Of a DNA stretch of 64,000 bases, positions 38,240 to 48,793 are shown one piece after another. How positions within the stretch are numbered: the stretch's first letter is position 1; every line of letters begins with the position of its first letter. Made by a program: the position numbers and the translations under genes. The DNA is from Alkalimonas amylolytica. Lineage in GTDB: Bacteria > Pseudomonadota > Gammaproteobacteria > Enterobacterales > Alteromonadaceae. Where the stretch lies: positions 550,335 through 614,334 of the forward strand of contig NZ_FNRM01000002.1 of assembly GCF_900107845.1 (NCBI RefSeq). Reading direction: 5' to 3'. The notes below the pieces were generated by a model. It was given only the letters and a program-made list of their open reading frames with translations, had not been told where the DNA came from and did not search any database.

Positions 38240-38764
38240 TCACTTTTTCTTTAATTCTTGCAATACTGCAAAAGGGTTTGGTTTTTCCGGTTCATCAATC
38301 ACCACACCAAAGCTGTTAAGCTGATCAGGTGCCGAACAAAAGCTTTCATCATGCACCGGATACATCGGCAGGGTCAGGATTAACTCATCCTCCACCATTT
38401 GCTGCAAATTCACTTCACCGTGTTCGTCCGGGACGACCACGTCATAGCGCTCAGGAATATGATCCAGCGCTGTATTATCGCTGCGAACCGGTGTAAACGC
38501 AAACTGACAATGCAATGAAAGGTTCATTGGTTGCTGACAACGCTCGCAGCTTACCTGCACATCGCAATGCGCCTCACCCGACAACACCACCAGTTTTTGT
38601 TCGTCGATATCGCAATCAATCCGAACAGTTACCTCACCGCTGGTATCCAGCAGCTGCTCTGACAACCGGCTTAAATTCTTAAGCGGCACCACGCCATCAT
38701 AAGATGAACGTTTTTGGGCCGCCCGAACCGGGTCTAAGGTAACAGGAATTTTTACTTTTTGCAT
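38240..38764 (-). CDS. yceD: YceD/DUF177 protein (23S rRNA accumulation)
   Basis: A 174-residue cytosolic protein of the DUF177 family, needed for normal 23S rRNA levels in E. coli and plants. It opens MQKVKIPVTLDPVRAAQKRSSYDG and carries a CxxC pair in CDVQVSCERCQQPM. The ATG at 38764 is chosen over an upstream in-frame extension because it gives the family's usual length. It leads the rpmF-plsX-fab operon; maf is divergent. Confidence 0.93.
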   Translation of the reverse strand: MQKVKIPVTLDPVRAAQKRSSYDGVVPLKNLSRLSEQLLDTSGEVTVRIDCDIDEQKLVVLSGEAHCDVQVSCERCQQPMNLSLHCQFAFTPVRSDNTALDHIPERYDVVVPDEHGEVNLQQMVEDELILTLPMYPVHDESFCSAPDQLNSFGVVIDEPEKPNPFAVLQELKKK

Positions 38765-38896
38765 AAGGCGCGCATCATATAGATCCACCGCAAAGCTGTC
38801 AAAGGATTCTGCATGCTTTTAGGCTATTTTATCGCATTTGTCGGGCCAGATCCGTATAGTGGCCGCTGAAGATGTTGTTTCGTTCAGGATAGAAGT

Positions 38897-39493
38897 ATGA
38901 CTATAACCTCTCAAGCTGAGCTATGGCTGGCCTCTACCTCGCCCTACCGTCAGCAAATACTGCAAAAAACAGGGTTGCCATTTCAGGTAGCCGCCCCAGA
39001 TATTGATGAAACCCCTTTGGCTGGCGAAGCGCCAGAGGCACTGGTGCAACGACTAGCTCTGGCCAAAGCCAGCAAAGTGGCAAGTACACTAAACCATGGA
39101 CTGGTCATTGGCTCGGATCAGGTCGCGGTTTTTAATGAGGACATGCTTGGTAAACCCCATACGGCTGAACGAGCCATTGCCCAGTTGCAGGCATTTAGTG
39201 GCAATGTCGTCACCTTTTTAACCGGGCTTGCCCTGCTCGATGCTGCCACTGGCCAAAGCCTGCTCTGCTGCGAGCCATTTAAGGTGCATTTTCGCCAGTT
39301 AACCCCTGATGAAATTGCCGGCTATGTAACACTTGAACAGCCACTTGATTGCGCCGGAAGTTTTAAAAGCGAAGGCCTTGGGATCAGCTTGTTTGAAAAG
39401 CTTGAAGGGGCCGACCCGAATGCACTGGTAGGTTTGCCGCTGATCCGCTTGCTTCAGATGCTGCGTCAGCATGGGGTCAACCCCCTGCTTTAA
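38897..39493 (+). CDS. yceF: Maf-like nucleotide pyrophosphatase (YceF type)
   Basis: A 198-residue house-cleaning pyrophosphatase, active in E. coli on 7-methyl-GTP. The Maf signature is WLASTSPYRQQILQKTGLPF, followed by DETPLAGEAPEALVQRLALAKA and IGSDQVAVFNEDMLGKP. The second half has LDCAGSFKSEGLGI. Divergent placement from yceD is conserved, supporting YceF rather than the dTTP-specific YhdE. Confidence 0.93.
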   Translation: MTITSQAELWLASTSPYRQQILQKTGLPFQVAAPDIDETPLAGEAPEALVQRLALAKASKVASTLNHGLVIGSDQVAVFNEDMLGKPHTAERAIAQLQAFSGNVVTFLTGLALLDAATGQSLLCCEPFKVHFRQLTPDEIAGYVTLEQPLDCAGSFKSEGLGISLFEKLEGADPNALVGLPLIRLLQMLRQHGVNPLL

Positions 39494-39499
39494 ACTCAA

Positions 39500-40177
39500 T
39501 CAGGCCGGCAGCGGCCTGCCAGACAACAAGTTCTGCAACTGAGTTAAATCATCGACGATTGCCAACGGCTGAAACTGCTGCAGCACCCCGGCACCATGCA
39601 CACCGTGGGTGACTCCAATCCGCGCTATACCAGCTTGCTGGGCCATCAGCATGTCGTGGCTGGTATCCCCGACCATCAGCGCCTGCTCTGGAGCCAGCCG
39701 GGTTTCAGCCAGAATTTGCAAAAGCATATCCGGATCGGGTTTGGATTTGGCATCATCAGCGCAGCGTGTGATAGCAAAATAATGCGCCAGGCCGGTTTCG
39801 GCAAAAATTCGGTCCAGTCCTTTGCGTGCCTTGCCGGTTGCGACCGCCAGGCGCTTTTGTTGCGCGCGTAAATGCAAAAACAGTGCTTCAGCACCGGCAA
39901 ACATTGGCGTTGGCGTTGGATCGCGTTCCACATACTGTTCACGATAATGCTCAAACAGTCGCTGATGCTGTGCTGCGGTCATGGTTGGGAATAAGGTGGT
40001 AAACGCCAGATCCAAGCTCAGACCAATGATCTGTTTCACAGCATGAGCTGATGGCACGGGCAATTCTGCCAACTGCGCTGCGGTTTGCATGGCAGAGACA
40101 ATGCGCCCCACCGAGTCCATCACAGTGCCATCCCAATCAAAAATCACCAATTCGATGCGTTCAATGTCAAGCGTCAT
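39500..40177 (-). CDS. HAD-superfamily phosphatase (phosphoglycolate-phosphatase-like)
   Basis: A 225-residue HAD hydrolase. Motif I is VIFDWDGTVMDSVGRI, motif II is AVATGKARKGLD, and motif III/IV is KPDPDMLLQIL and MVGDTSHDMLMAQQAG. The cap lies at residues 18-85. The ATG at 40177 begins 1 nt after the rluC stop, so the two genes form an operon; the upstream extension inside rluC is rejected. Its substrate is unknown; relatives clean damaged or toxic sugar phosphates. Confidence 0.9.
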   Translation of the reverse strand: MTLDIERIELVIFDWDGTVMDSVGRIVSAMQTAAQLAELPVPSAHAVKQIIGLSLDLAFTTLFPTMTAAQHQRLFEHYREQYVERDPTPTPMFAGAEALFLHLRAQQKRLAVATGKARKGLDRIFAETGLAHYFAITRCADDAKSKPDPDMLLQILAETRLAPEQALMVGDTSHDMLMAQQAGIARIGVTHGVHGAGVLQQFQPLAIVDDLTQLQNLLSGRPLPA

Positions 40178-40178
40178 A

Positions 40179-41132
40179 CTAAACCCTCTGCAACTGCTCA
40201 AGCAGCATGGCCAAATCATCATCCAGTGGTGCTTCAATGCTTAAGGTCGTTTCGGTGATCGGATGCATCACTCGTAAACTAAAGGCATGCAAAAACAAAC
40301 GCGACAGCCCCAACGCCTTCATCTGCTGAGTAAAGTCACTATCGCCGTATTTGTCATCACAGGCAATAGGATGGCCTTTGCAGGCTGTGTGCACCCGAAT
40401 TTGGTGAGTACGACCGGTCACCGGGAAGGCTTCGATTAAAGTCCCCTGCTGGTAACGCTGCAAAATCCGAAAGCGGGTTTCAGACTCTTTGCCTTCCAGT
40501 GGATCGACCCGCACCACCCGCTCACCGGATTGCAGGGTATTTTTACGCAGCGGCTCTGTAACTTTACGCAGCTTAGCTGGCCAGTCGCCTGCAACCAGTG
40601 CCTGGTACTTCTTTTCTACGGTTTTATCACGCAGTTGCTGATGCAAATGACGCAGTACCGAGCGTTTTTTGGCAATCATCAGACAGCCCGACGTATCCCG
40701 GTCCAATCGGTGTACCAACTCCAGATGGCGGGCATCGGGGCGCAGTGCACGAAGCGCTTCAATCACACCAAAAGTAAGACCACTGCCACCATGTACTGCC
40801 ATACCAGACGGTTTATTGATGATCAGCAGATGCTCATCTTCAAACAGAATCTTGTGCTCCAGCTGCTTCACTACTGCCAGCTGGGTAGACACGGCATCAG
40901 GCTCTTTACGTACCGAGATCGGTGGGATTCGCAACAGATCACCGGCTTGTAATTTGTATTCAGGTTTCACCCGTTTTTTGTTAATTCGGACCTCACCTTT
41001 GCGCAATACCCGATAAACCACACTTTTAGGGACACCTTTCAGCCGGGCAATCAGGAAGTTATCTACCCGCTGGCCAGAAAATTCCAATTCGATTTCAACA
41101 ATTTGCACACCTAATTTAATGTCTTCTGTCAT
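40179..41132 (-). CDS. rluC: 23S rRNA pseudouridine synthase C
   Basis: A 317-residue pseudouridine synthase that modifies 23S positions 955, 2504 and 2580 in E. coli. An N-terminal S4 domain (QRVDNFLIARLKGVPKSVVYRVLRKGEVRINKKR) precedes the catalytic core with HRLDRDTSGCLMIAKK and VTGRTHQIRVHTACKGHPIACDDKYGD. Its divergent position from rne is the conserved arrangement. The HAD gene is translationally adjacent. Confidence 0.95.
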   Translation of the reverse strand: MTEDIKLGVQIVEIELEFSGQRVDNFLIARLKGVPKSVVYRVLRKGEVRINKKRVKPEYKLQAGDLLRIPPISVRKEPDAVSTQLAVVKQLEHKILFEDEHLLIINKPSGMAVHGGSGLTFGVIEALRALRPDARHLELVHRLDRDTSGCLMIAKKRSVLRHLHQQLRDKTVEKKYQALVAGDWPAKLRKVTEPLRKNTLQSGERVVRVDPLEGKESETRFRILQRYQQGTLIEAFPVTGRTHQIRVHTACKGHPIACDDKYGDSDFTQQMKALGLSRLFLHAFSLRVMHPITETTLSIEAPLDDDLAMLLEQLQRV

Positions 41133-41618
41133 GAAGGCTTTGAACTCTGCTAAAATTACAATTTAGTTGCTATTGCCGGTTGATTAGTGGGATAATGCCC
41201 GGGCTAATTCAGCCAGAATGATGGCAATTAGGGCGCTCTGAGCGACATAAGAGATGCTGTGCGGCACCGCTACCTGGGCGGATCATACCGAAATCGTGGT
41301 GAAAACCAACGTTTTTCCACCCCCAGCGCAAATTAATCGCCACTTTGTCTGAGGTAATGTTGAGTAATTTATTGCCAACACCGACAAAACACAGGATCCG
41401 GTCAGCAGAGCAAAAATTGAATAAATAATGCTATAACGCAGCGCAGCGAAATGCGGTGTGTTTCAGATTTGATGAATTACAGCGATAACTGTCAATTTTT
41501 ACAATAGGTTTCCTCAAGCATTCCAGTCGTGAGACTGCACCATTCGATGTTTGAAAGCGTCTGAGCACCCGTTTATCGGAGTCCTTGCGTTGTGGCTTGA
41601 ATGCAGAGTCACTACACA
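41133..41618. promoter_or_regulatory. rluC-rne divergent region and rne leader
   Basis: A stretch of about 490 bp without a gene. It must hold the rluC promoter and a long 5' leader of rne. In E. coli the rne leader of about 360 nt folds into stem-loops through which RNase E limits its own mRNA; the length here fits the same arrangement. The segment 41290-41330 contains GAAAACCAACGTTTTTCC, a local inverted repeat. The RNA start and structure cannot be fixed from sequence alone. Confidence 0.55.
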
Positions 41619-44600
41619 ATGAAAAGAATGCTAATTAATGCAACGCAGGAAGAAGAAATCCGCGTTGCGCTGGTCGATGGCCAGCGTTTGTTTGATCTGG
41701 ATATTGAAAGCCCAGGTCATGAACAAAAGAAAGCCAACATCTACAAAGGCAAAATCACCCGGGTTGAGCCCAGCCTGGAAGCCGCTTTTGTTGATTACGG
41801 TGCCGACCGTCATGGTTTCCTGCCTCTGAAAGAAATTTCCCGTGAATACTTCCCCAATGGCTACAAATTCGATGGCCGCCCAAATATCAAAGAAGTGGTC
41901 AAAGAAGGCCAGGAAGTCATTATTCAGATCGACAAAGAAGAGCGCGGCCAAAAAGGCGCCGCTTTAACTACTTTTGTCAGCCTGGCCGGTTCTTATCTGG
42001 TACTGATGCCAAACAACCCCCGTGCCGGTGGTATTTCCCGTCGCATTGAAGGCGACGAGCGGCAGGATTTAAAAGATGCATTAAGCCAGCTGAGCATGCC
42101 AGATGGCATGGGCCTGATTGTACGTACCGCTGGTGTCGGTAAATCTTTTGAGGAATTGGATTACGATTTAAAGTCCCTGCTGAAACATTGGGCTGCTATC
42201 AGCGATGCAGCCGCCAACCGCCCGGCACCGTTTTTAATTCATCAGGAAAGCAATGTGGTGTTTCGCGCCATCCGCGATTACCTACGTCGTGACATTGGCG
42301 AGATCCTGATCGACAGCCAGAAAATTTTCGACGAAGCACGCCTCTATATCCAGCAGTTCCGACCGGACTTTGCCCACAGAGTCAAACTGTACACCGGTGA
42401 CGTGCCACTCTTTATGCACTTCCAGATTGAAAACCAGATTGAGTCTGCCTTCCACCGTGAAGTACGTCTGCCATCCGGCGGCTCCATTGTTATCGACAGC
42501 ACCGAAGCCCTGACGGCCATTGATATCAACTCGGCCAAAGCCACTAAGGGTGGTGATATCGAAGAAACCGCCTTTAATACCAATTTAGAAGCAGCCGATG
42601 AAATTGCCCGTCAACTGCGCTTGCGTGATTTGGGCGGTTTGATTGTTATCGACTTCATCGACATGACGCCAGTACGACACCAGCGTGAAGTGGAGAATCG
42701 TTTAAAAGACGCCGTGAAACAGGATCGGGCCCGGGTTCAGATCGGCCGGATTTCGCGTTTTGGTTTGCTGGAAATGTCCCGTCAGCGCCTGCGTCCATCG
42801 CTGGGCGAGTCTGCCGGCCATCTGTGTCCACGTTGTCACGGCCGCGGTACCATTCGCAGCACCGAATCATCCGCCTTGTCCATTCTGCGTTTGATTGAAG
42901 AAGAGTCGATCAAAGACAACACCAGCCAGATTCAGGCTCAGGTGCCTATTTCGGTGGCAACCTACCTGATGAATGAAAAGCGTGATGCCGTGCGCCGTAT
43001 TGAAAAGCGCCATGGCATCGATGTGTTCATTATTCCAAATGAGCACATGGAAACCCCCCACTTTGAAGTGATCCGGGTTCGGATTGATGAAGAGCTGGAT
43101 GAAAGCAGTTATCAGATGGTGAAAACACCGGATCTGAGTAAAGATCTGTATCAGCCACTGACTCAGGAAAGCATCACCCGAGAAAAGCCTGCCCTGGCGG
43201 CCATCAGTATTTTAGACTCTGCCGCGCCAGCACCTGCTCCAGCAGCAGCTCCTGTTGCTCAGCCTACAGCCGTCAACGCAGAAGCAACACCGAGTTTGCT
43301 GGAACGCCTGTCAAGCTGGTTTAGCCAACTGTTTGGCAGCAGCGACAGCAAGGAAACCAAACCAGCTGAAAAACCAGCAGCCGAGCAGCGCAGCGAACAA
43401 AATCGCCGCCCGAACCAAAACAGCAACCGCCGTCGCAACAACAACCGTCGCCGTGGTGGTCAGGATGGTCGTGCTCGTTCTGGTGAGCAAGAGCAAGCTC
43501 AGCAAGCAGCGCCGCAGCAAAAGCAAGCTACCAAACCAAGCAAAGCTGCAGAGCAACCGAGAAAACAAGAGCCAAAAGCTGAAGCTAAGCAAGACGCCAA
43601 GCCGGATACCAAAGTCGCTACCGAGCGCACCGAGGATAAGCCAGCCCAACCACGTAAAGCCGCCGAGCGTCGCCAGCGGCGTCAAATGCAAAAGTCTGTC
43701 CGCATGGAAAAAGCAGCCGCTGATCCCCAGGCCAGCACGGCAACGAGCCAGGAGACGGCTAAAGCTGCTGTGCCTGCAAAATCCGAAGCTCCGACAGAGC
43801 CAACAGCCAAGCAAGCTTCAGCCAACAGCGTAGTCACGGATGCAGCACAAGCACCGCAAAACGCGGCAGCTGAAGCGATACCGCATCAGCCAGTAGCAAG
43901 CAAAGAGCCACAGCAAGCTGCTGAGCAAGGCGGCGAAGTACAGGCTGCGACAGAAACCGATGCCAAAGCGACCGCGAAAGCGCAACCGGTTAGCGAGACA
44001 GTTGATGCTGAACAGGCAAAAAGCAGCGACACGGTCGACAGTGATTTGGAAGACAAAGAGCAAAGCGATCAGCGCAAACGCGCCCGCCGCTCGCCACGCC
44101 ACTTGCGTGCAGCCGGGCAAAAGCGCAAGAAAGAGCAAAACGGTGATGCAGAAGAAGTTACCGCAGAGCCAGCCACCGAGCAGCTCGACTTACTGGCCAG
44201 CTCACAAACGGATGCAGCGGATACCAAAGTGTCAGCAGAGCCGGCTGAAACGGTTCAAAGCACTGAAACGGCAGTAAGCAATGAAGCAAGCGCTGAGCAG
44301 CCTGCCAAACCAGCGGTCTCGAAAGAAGAACCAACTGCCACCACTGCAGACGCTGAAGCTGCAGCAGCAGTGAATAAGCCGCAAGACGATGCGCAGGTAA
44401 AAAAACCACGCAAACGTGCCCCTGCTCGTAAAGCCAAAGCAAAACCAGCAGAAACGGCCGAAGCAACTGAGTCAACAGCGGACAAAGCTGCAACTAAACA
44501 AGCTGAGGCTGCACCAGTGAAAGCCACAGAAACTGAGGTGAAAGCTGAGAAAACTGAGGTGAAAGCTGAGCAGGCTGAACAAGCTGAAGCGACCAAGCCT

Positions 44601-44924
44601 GTCGCCACTAAAGCAGTGCCAGAAAACAAAGCAGCCACTGCTTTGACCGAAGCCGCTGTAGCCGCTGTTGCAACGCCAGAAGCAGAGCAAGCCGCTCCTG
44701 CTGCCAGCCCCCCGGCAGCTTCGGCCCGTGCTAATCGCTATCAGCAAATGGTGGTATCGCAGATGGCCAAGCCAGTCAAGGTGTCTGACGAGCCAGCTAC
44801 CGAGCTGCCAACAGCCATGCCAGCGGAAGCACGACCGGCAGTACAAAGCTCAGAGCGCAAAGCAGGCACCGGCTCTGCCCGGCAGGCAGCATCAGCCCCT
44901 ATGAGCAAAACTGACTCAGAATAA
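41619..44924 (+). CDS. rne: Ribonuclease E
   Basis: An 1101-residue endoribonuclease, the core of the RNA degradosome at the inner membrane. The ATG at 41619 gives [21 protein letters not shown], as in E. coli; the upstream MQSHYT is not needed. The catalytic half (1-530) has the S1 domain ([24 protein letters not shown]), metal-site aspartates in [15 protein letters not shown] and VIDFIDM, and the zinc link CPRCHGRG. The C-terminal half is an unfolded Ala/Glu/Lys/Gln-rich scaffold with an arginine-rich RNA-binding patch ([11 protein letters not shown]) and internal repeats (TEVKAE twice). Confidence 0.96.
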   Translation: MKRMLINATQEEEIRVALVDGQRLFDLDIESPGHEQKKANIYKGKITRVEPSLEAAFVDYGADRHGFLPLKEISREYFPNGYKFDGRPNIKEVVKEGQEVIIQIDKEERGQKGAALTTFVSLAGSYLVLMPNNPRAGGISRRIEGDERQDLKDALSQLSMPDGMGLIVRTAGVGKSFEELDYDLKSLLKHWAAISDAAANRPAPFLIHQESNVVFRAIRDYLRRDIGEILIDSQKIFDEARLYIQQFRPDFAHRVKLYTGDVPLFMHFQIENQIESAFHREVRLPSGGSIVIDSTEALTAIDINSAKATKGGDIEETAFNTNLEAADEIARQLRLRDLGGLIVIDFIDMTPVRHQREVENRLKDAVKQDRARVQIGRISRFGLLEMSRQRLRPSLGESAGHLCPRCHGRGTIRSTESSALSILRLIEEESIKDNTSQIQAQVPISVATYLMNEKRDAVRRIEKRHGIDVFIIPNEHMETPHFEVIRVRIDEELDESSYQMVKTPDLSKDLYQPLTQESITREKPALAAISILDSAAPAPAPAAAPVAQPTAVNAEATPSLLERLSSWFSQLFGSSDSKETKPAEKPAAEQRSEQNRRPNQNSNRRRNNNRRRGGQDGRARSGEQEQAQQAAPQQKQATKPSKAAEQPRKQEPKAEAKQDAKPDTKVATERTEDKPAQPRKAAERRQRRQMQKSVRMEKAAADPQASTATSQETAKAAVPAKSEAPTEPTAKQASANSVVTDAAQAPQNAAAEAIPHQPVASKEPQQAAEQGGEVQAATETDAKATAKAQPVSETVDAEQAKSSDTVDSDLEDKEQSDQRKRARRSPRHLRAAGQKRKKEQNGDAEEVTAEPATEQLDLLASSQTDAADTKVSAEPAETVQSTETAVSNEASAEQPAKPAVSKEEPTATTADAEAAAAVNKPQDDAQVKKPRKRAPARKAKAKPAETAEATESTADKAATKQAEAAPVKATETEVKAEKTEVKAEQAEQAEATKPVATKAVPENKAATALTEAAVAAVATPEAEQAAPAASPPAASARANRYQQMVVSQMAKPVKVSDEPATELPTAMPAEARPAVQSSERKAGTGSARQAASAPMSKTDSE

Positions 44925-44953
44925 CCTGAGGTTAGTGGCGTTCAGCCTTTAAA

Positions 44954-44988
44954 ATAAAAATGCCAGTCGATTATGACTGGCATTTTTA
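44954..44988. terminator. Terminator after rne
   Basis: AAAAATGCCAGTC and GACTGGCATTTTT form a 13-bp stem around GATTAT. It lies about 30 bp after the rne stop and is symmetric enough to serve the convergent chemoreceptor gene as well. Confidence 0.88.
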
Positions 44989-45010
44989 TACCCTAACAAG
45001 TAGCTCCCTC

Positions 45011-45050
45011 TAGATTTTGTACTGCGCAACTAAATTTGGTACTGCGCAAC
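45011..45050. repeat. 20-bp tandem duplication at the chemoreceptor stop
   Basis: TAGATTTTGTACTGCGCAAC (45011-45030) is followed directly by TAAATTTGGTACTGCGCAAC, two units that match at 18 of 20 bases. On the minus strand the inner copy encodes the last residues VAQYQI plus stop; the outer copy would encode VAQYKI plus stop. Confidence 0.85.
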
Positions 45051-46652
45051 AAGGGTATTCAACTCTTCGGCCAAACGAGCAAGCTCCTGGCTGGATGAAC
45101 TTGTTTGAACAGCACCAGTACTGTTTTGAACAGCCAGATCTCTAATTTTTACCAAGCTTCGGTCAACCTCCCTTGCAACATGCGCTTGTTGTTCAGCTGC
45201 ACTTGCAGAAGCAGAGTTTCGATCATTAATAAGGCTAATCAGCTCCGCGATGATGGTAAGTGCTTCACCAGCCTCTTGACCAACCGTAAGCGTCCTTGTC
45301 GCGCTATCATTGCTCTCTCGCATAGCTGCGACGGCTTCTGCTGTTCCGGCCTGAACTGCAGCAATGATTTCTTCTATCTCTTTGGTAGAAGTCTGGGTCC
45401 GACTGGCCAGAGCCCTAACTTCATCTGCCACCACAGCAAATCCTCGACCCGCTTCACCAGCCCGAGCGGCTTCAATAGCAGCATTTAGCGCAAGCAAATT
45501 CGTTTGTTCAGCAATGGTACGAATAACATCCAGCACTGAAGCAACATCTGTGACACGCTGCGACAGTGACTCCATATTAGAGGCAGTACGATTAATAATA
45601 GATGCCAGGCTCTTAATCGCATTGACCGTTCGCTCAACTTTCTCAGAGCCTGCTTCAGTTTGGCTCTGTGCTTTCTCTGACTCTTCTGCCGTTTTTACCG
45701 CATTCCTTGCTACCTCTTCAATCGCAACGGTCAGCTCATTGACAGCAGTAGCAGATTGCTCCAGCTCATCATTTTGGCTTCTTAAGTTTTCGTTGGTTTC
45801 ATGGGTAACCACACTTAACTCTTCTGAGGATGCAGCTAACTGATCCGACGATGAAGAAATTCTGGTTAAGTTATCACGTAAAGAGATCTGCATTCGATCC
45901 AGAGCCTCTATCAACTCCGTCACTTCATCATTCCCTTCTGGATGAATATTCTGAGTTAAATCATTCGCAGCAATTGTTGTTGCAACATCGACTGCAAACC
46001 TAAGTGGTTTATTGATACTTTTAGTAATAATTAATGCCACCAATGAAGCTAAGGCAACAGCAAAAATAATGAACATCACTAAGATGAAGACAGAGGCCTG
46101 GTACAGCTCATTCGCTTCAGTGGCAGTTTCAGAAATAAGCTGAGCTTGATATCTTCGTAAAGCTTCGATGGCATCACTCAATGAAACAGCTAGTGGATCG
46201 AGACTTTGTTGGCGAAAGTTGAGTGCAACCTGCATCTCATTATTCCTGGCTAGTTCCCTTAACTCTTCATTGACAATCCAATATCGCTCCTCAAGCGAGA
46301 TCACATTATCGAGTAAACGCCGGCCCTCATCACTTCTAACCAGTTGACTAAACCGGTTTCTGGCTGCACTAAAAAGATCTCTACTAGCGTTAATTCTAGC
46401 TTCATAACGAGCCCTATCATCGTTGTTAAGCGCACCAATATAATTACCTGTGTACAACCGCGTAATTAAAAATTCATGATCCATATCCCCTACAACATCT
46501 AGCGCTGGGATCCTTTGCTCATCGATTAATGTGATTTCTTCAGCCAGTTGATTCAATTGTGACATTGAAAAAATACCTAATGCCACTATGAGTACAACAA
46601 TGACACCAAAGGATATCGCTAAGCGAAAGCCAATTTTTATGGTTCGTATCAT
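45030..46652 (-). CDS. Methyl-accepting chemotaxis protein
   Basis: A 540-residue inner-membrane chemoreceptor. TM1 spans about residues 10-30, a four-helix-bundle ligand domain fills 31-185, TM2 lies at about 188-210, then HAMP ([21 protein letters not shown]). The signalling hairpin tip is [37 protein letters not shown]. No CheR-tethering pentapeptide is seen. An AAGGA binding site precedes the ATG. The gene is richer in A/T than rne or the transporter gene beside it. Ligand unknown. Confidence 0.94.
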   Translation of the reverse strand: MIRTIKIGFRLAISFGVIVVLIVALGIFSMSQLNQLAEEITLIDEQRIPALDVVGDMDHEFLITRLYTGNYIGALNNDDRARYEARINASRDLFSAARNRFSQLVRSDEGRRLLDNVISLEERYWIVNEELRELARNNEMQVALNFRQQSLDPLAVSLSDAIEALRRYQAQLISETATEANELYQASVFILVMFIIFAVALASLVALIITKSINKPLRFAVDVATTIAANDLTQNIHPEGNDEVTELIEALDRMQISLRDNLTRISSSSDQLAASSEELSVVTHETNENLRSQNDELEQSATAVNELTVAIEEVARNAVKTAEESEKAQSQTEAGSEKVERTVNAIKSLASIINRTASNMESLSQRVTDVASVLDVIRTIAEQTNLLALNAAIEAARAGEAGRGFAVVADEVRALASRTQTSTKEIEEIIAAVQAGTAEAVAAMRESNDSATRTLTVGQEAGEALTIIAELISLINDRNSASASAAEQQAHVAREVDRSLVKIRDLAVQNSTGAVQTSSSSQELARLAEELNTLVAQYQI

Positions 46653-46863
46653 TATAGTTCCTTAAATTTACTATCATGGTGCTTCATTAAGTGACTGAAA
46701 CTTAGAAGTAGTATGGACCTAAAAGCAAGAGTTGATGAAGTGCTTTCAACTTAAAAAAATGGTTTTCTACGAAAATTAATCGGTATGCCAGATACCACCA
46801 AGTAGGTATTTCTAAAAATGATGAGGATAATACAAAATTTAAGAATACTTAAAATTACGAACG

Positions 46864-46898
46864 ACAAAAACAAGGGCCTGCAACATTGCTGCAGGCCT
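46864..46898 (-). terminator. Terminator of the sodium-dependent transporter gene
   Basis: GGCCTGCA and TGCAGGCC pair around a seven-base loop, followed on the minus strand by CTTGTTTTTG. It lies about 20 bp after the transporter's stop. Confidence 0.8.
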
Positions 46899-46918
46899 AA
46901 GTAATACGTGTATGCTAT

Positions 46919-48328
46919 TTAAAACACCTGCACCCCAAAAAAGCGGCCCAGCACGTTTAGTACGAAGATCACCGCCAGGATGGCAGGAATAAAGGTACCC
47001 AGCGAGACATCAATGTATTTCTGCATCAGGCTACCCTCAAAGCCAGGGTTGCCTTCTCGCATCTCTGCGTGCAGACTCACTTTCTTCCAGCGATAAATCA
47101 CAAATAAACACAACAATAAGCCATTGAGTGGCAGGATGCTGTAGTAAAACACATCCATAATCACATCAAAGAACGACTTATCTGCCCCGCCGTAACTCAG
47201 GAAGCTGGTCAGCCACTCGACCCGGCCAAAAGACAAAGCCGACAGCACTGAGAGCGCAATCATCACCACGCCTAGAGTAATCAGGGAGCGACGACGAGAA
47301 ATGCCTTTGGTGTCCATCAGGCTTGCCACCGGTACTTCAATGATGGAAATCAGCGAGGTCATGGCAGCGAAGAACACCAGCAAAAAGAAGAATGAAGCAA
47401 CAAAAGAGGCGCCGAAAAAGCCGATATCCTGCTGCAGTGCCAAGAAGATTTTTGGCAACACCATGAAAATCATACCAATGCTGGAGTCCGTCAGCTGGGA
47501 TGGATCAATGGATGGATCCGACCAAAATACCGCTGGCAAAATCAACAAACCAGCACAACAGGCCACCAGCAAGGATAAACCCGCCACCATCTTACCGGCC
47601 CCGACAATGTCATTGTTTTTCTGAATGTAGGAACCATACGTAATTAAAATACCCATGGCCAGGGATAAGGAAAAAAAGGCCTGCGCCAAGGAGTCGGTTA
47701 ATACCTGCACATTGATCTTGCTAAAGTCAGGGATCAAAAAGAACTGTACCCCGAGCATGGCGTTGTCTAACGTCAGCACATAGCCCACCAACAGCAGTAG
47801 CATCACGAAGAGCGCAGGCATTAAGTAAGTGGCCGCACGCTCGATCCCCTGCTTCACACCACTTTGTAAAATTAAGAACGTAAGGCCAATCACCACTGCC
47901 ATATAGACATAAAGCTCATTGCTATTGATAAACACACCGAAAGCACCATCCTGCGCCAGGGTATCGAGCTGCCCCATCACGGCTTTGGCTAAATAACCAA
48001 AAATCCAGACCGTAATCACCAGATAAAACACCCCTATCATAAAGGGCGTAATCACTGCCAGCCAGCCCACGCCATTCCAAAGCGGGCTCTGGCCTATTTT
48101 ACTGTAGGCACCATGCGGGTTTTGCCGGGTGTGTCGGCCCAGGCTCATTTCTGCCAACATCACCGGCAAGCAGATAAAAAACACAAAAAAAGCGTACATG
48201 ATTAAAAAAGCGGCACCCCCATTCTGGCTGGCCATCACCGGAAAGGCGACCAGATTACCGATACCGACAGCTGAACCTGCTGCCGCAAGAATAAAGCCGA
48301 TCTTAGAACTAAACAGCTCGCGTTTCAT
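46919..48328 (-). CDS. Sodium-dependent transporter, NSS/SNF family
   Basis: A 469-residue transporter of the neurotransmitter:sodium symporter family, about 11-12 membrane helices. The signature lies at the start: SSKIGFILAAAGSAVGIGNLVAFPVMASQNGGAAFLI, where TM1 is broken at the sodium and substrate sites. Amino acids are the likely cargo, but the specific substrate is not clear. It is a single gene, convergent with nothing and divergent from yciI. Confidence 0.92.
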   Translation of the reverse strand: MKRELFSSKIGFILAAAGSAVGIGNLVAFPVMASQNGGAAFLIMYAFFVFFICLPVMLAEMSLGRHTRQNPHGAYSKIGQSPLWNGVGWLAVITPFMIGVFYLVITVWIFGYLAKAVMGQLDTLAQDGAFGVFINSNELYVYMAVVIGLTFLILQSGVKQGIERAATYLMPALFVMLLLLVGYVLTLDNAMLGVQFFLIPDFSKINVQVLTDSLAQAFFSLSLAMGILITYGSYIQKNNDIVGAGKMVAGLSLLVACCAGLLILPAVFWSDPSIDPSQLTDSSIGMIFMVLPKIFLALQQDIGFFGASFVASFFFLLVFFAAMTSLISIIEVPVASLMDTKGISRRRSLITLGVVMIALSVLSALSFGRVEWLTSFLSYGGADKSFFDVIMDVFYYSILPLNGLLLCLFVIYRWKKVSLHAEMREGNPGFEGSLMQKYIDVSLGTFIPAILAVIFVLNVLGRFFGVQVF

Positions 48329-48484
48329 TTTGGTTGGGACTCCCTGACATTTATTGTTAGAATTGTTTTTCGTTTTTTCAGCATGCTAACAGGGCCCGTA
48401 CTGAAATCCTAGCTTTTCGGTCGCTGCATGAAGGCAGCCATCGTTTTTTCAAACGCAAACCGACTTATTACCCAAGGAAAGACC

Positions 48485-48784
48485 ATGTTCTATATGATTT
48501 ACTCGGAAGACGTTCAGGCTAGCCTGAGCAAGCGGCTGGCGAGCCGCCCTGCCCACCTGGCACGGTTGGAAGCACTTAAGGCAGAAGGCAGACTTTTGCT
48601 GGCCGGCCCACTGCCCGCCATCGACAGCCTGGAACCAGGTGAAGCTGGTTTTACCGGCTCTTTGGTAGTGGCTGAATTTGAATCTTTAGCAGACGCCCAA
48701 GCCTGGGCTGATGCTGATCCTTATTTGGCAGCTGGCGTATACGCACGCTCGACGGTAAAGCCATTTAAAAAAGTGTTGCCCTAA
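48485..48784 (+). CDS. yciI: YciI-like protein
   Basis: A 99-residue dimeric alpha/beta protein of the YciI family (98 aa in E. coli), function unknown. It begins [31 protein letters not shown] and has the conserved LLLAGPLP and [10 protein letters not shown] segments with the His-Asp pair seen in the family. AAGGAAAG lies before the ATG at 48485. galE starts 9 bp downstream. Confidence 0.9.
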   Translation: MFYMIYSEDVQASLSKRLASRPAHLARLEALKAEGRLLLAGPLPAIDSLEPGEAGFTGSLVVAEFESLADAQAWADADPYLAAGVYARSTVKPFKKVLP

Positions 48785-48793
48785 GGAGCCAGC

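Noticed and set aside
43255..44904. Several long frames on both strands inside the rne C-terminal half
   Set aside because: They are by-products of the low-complexity, GC-skewed scaffold sequence; RNase E explains the region.
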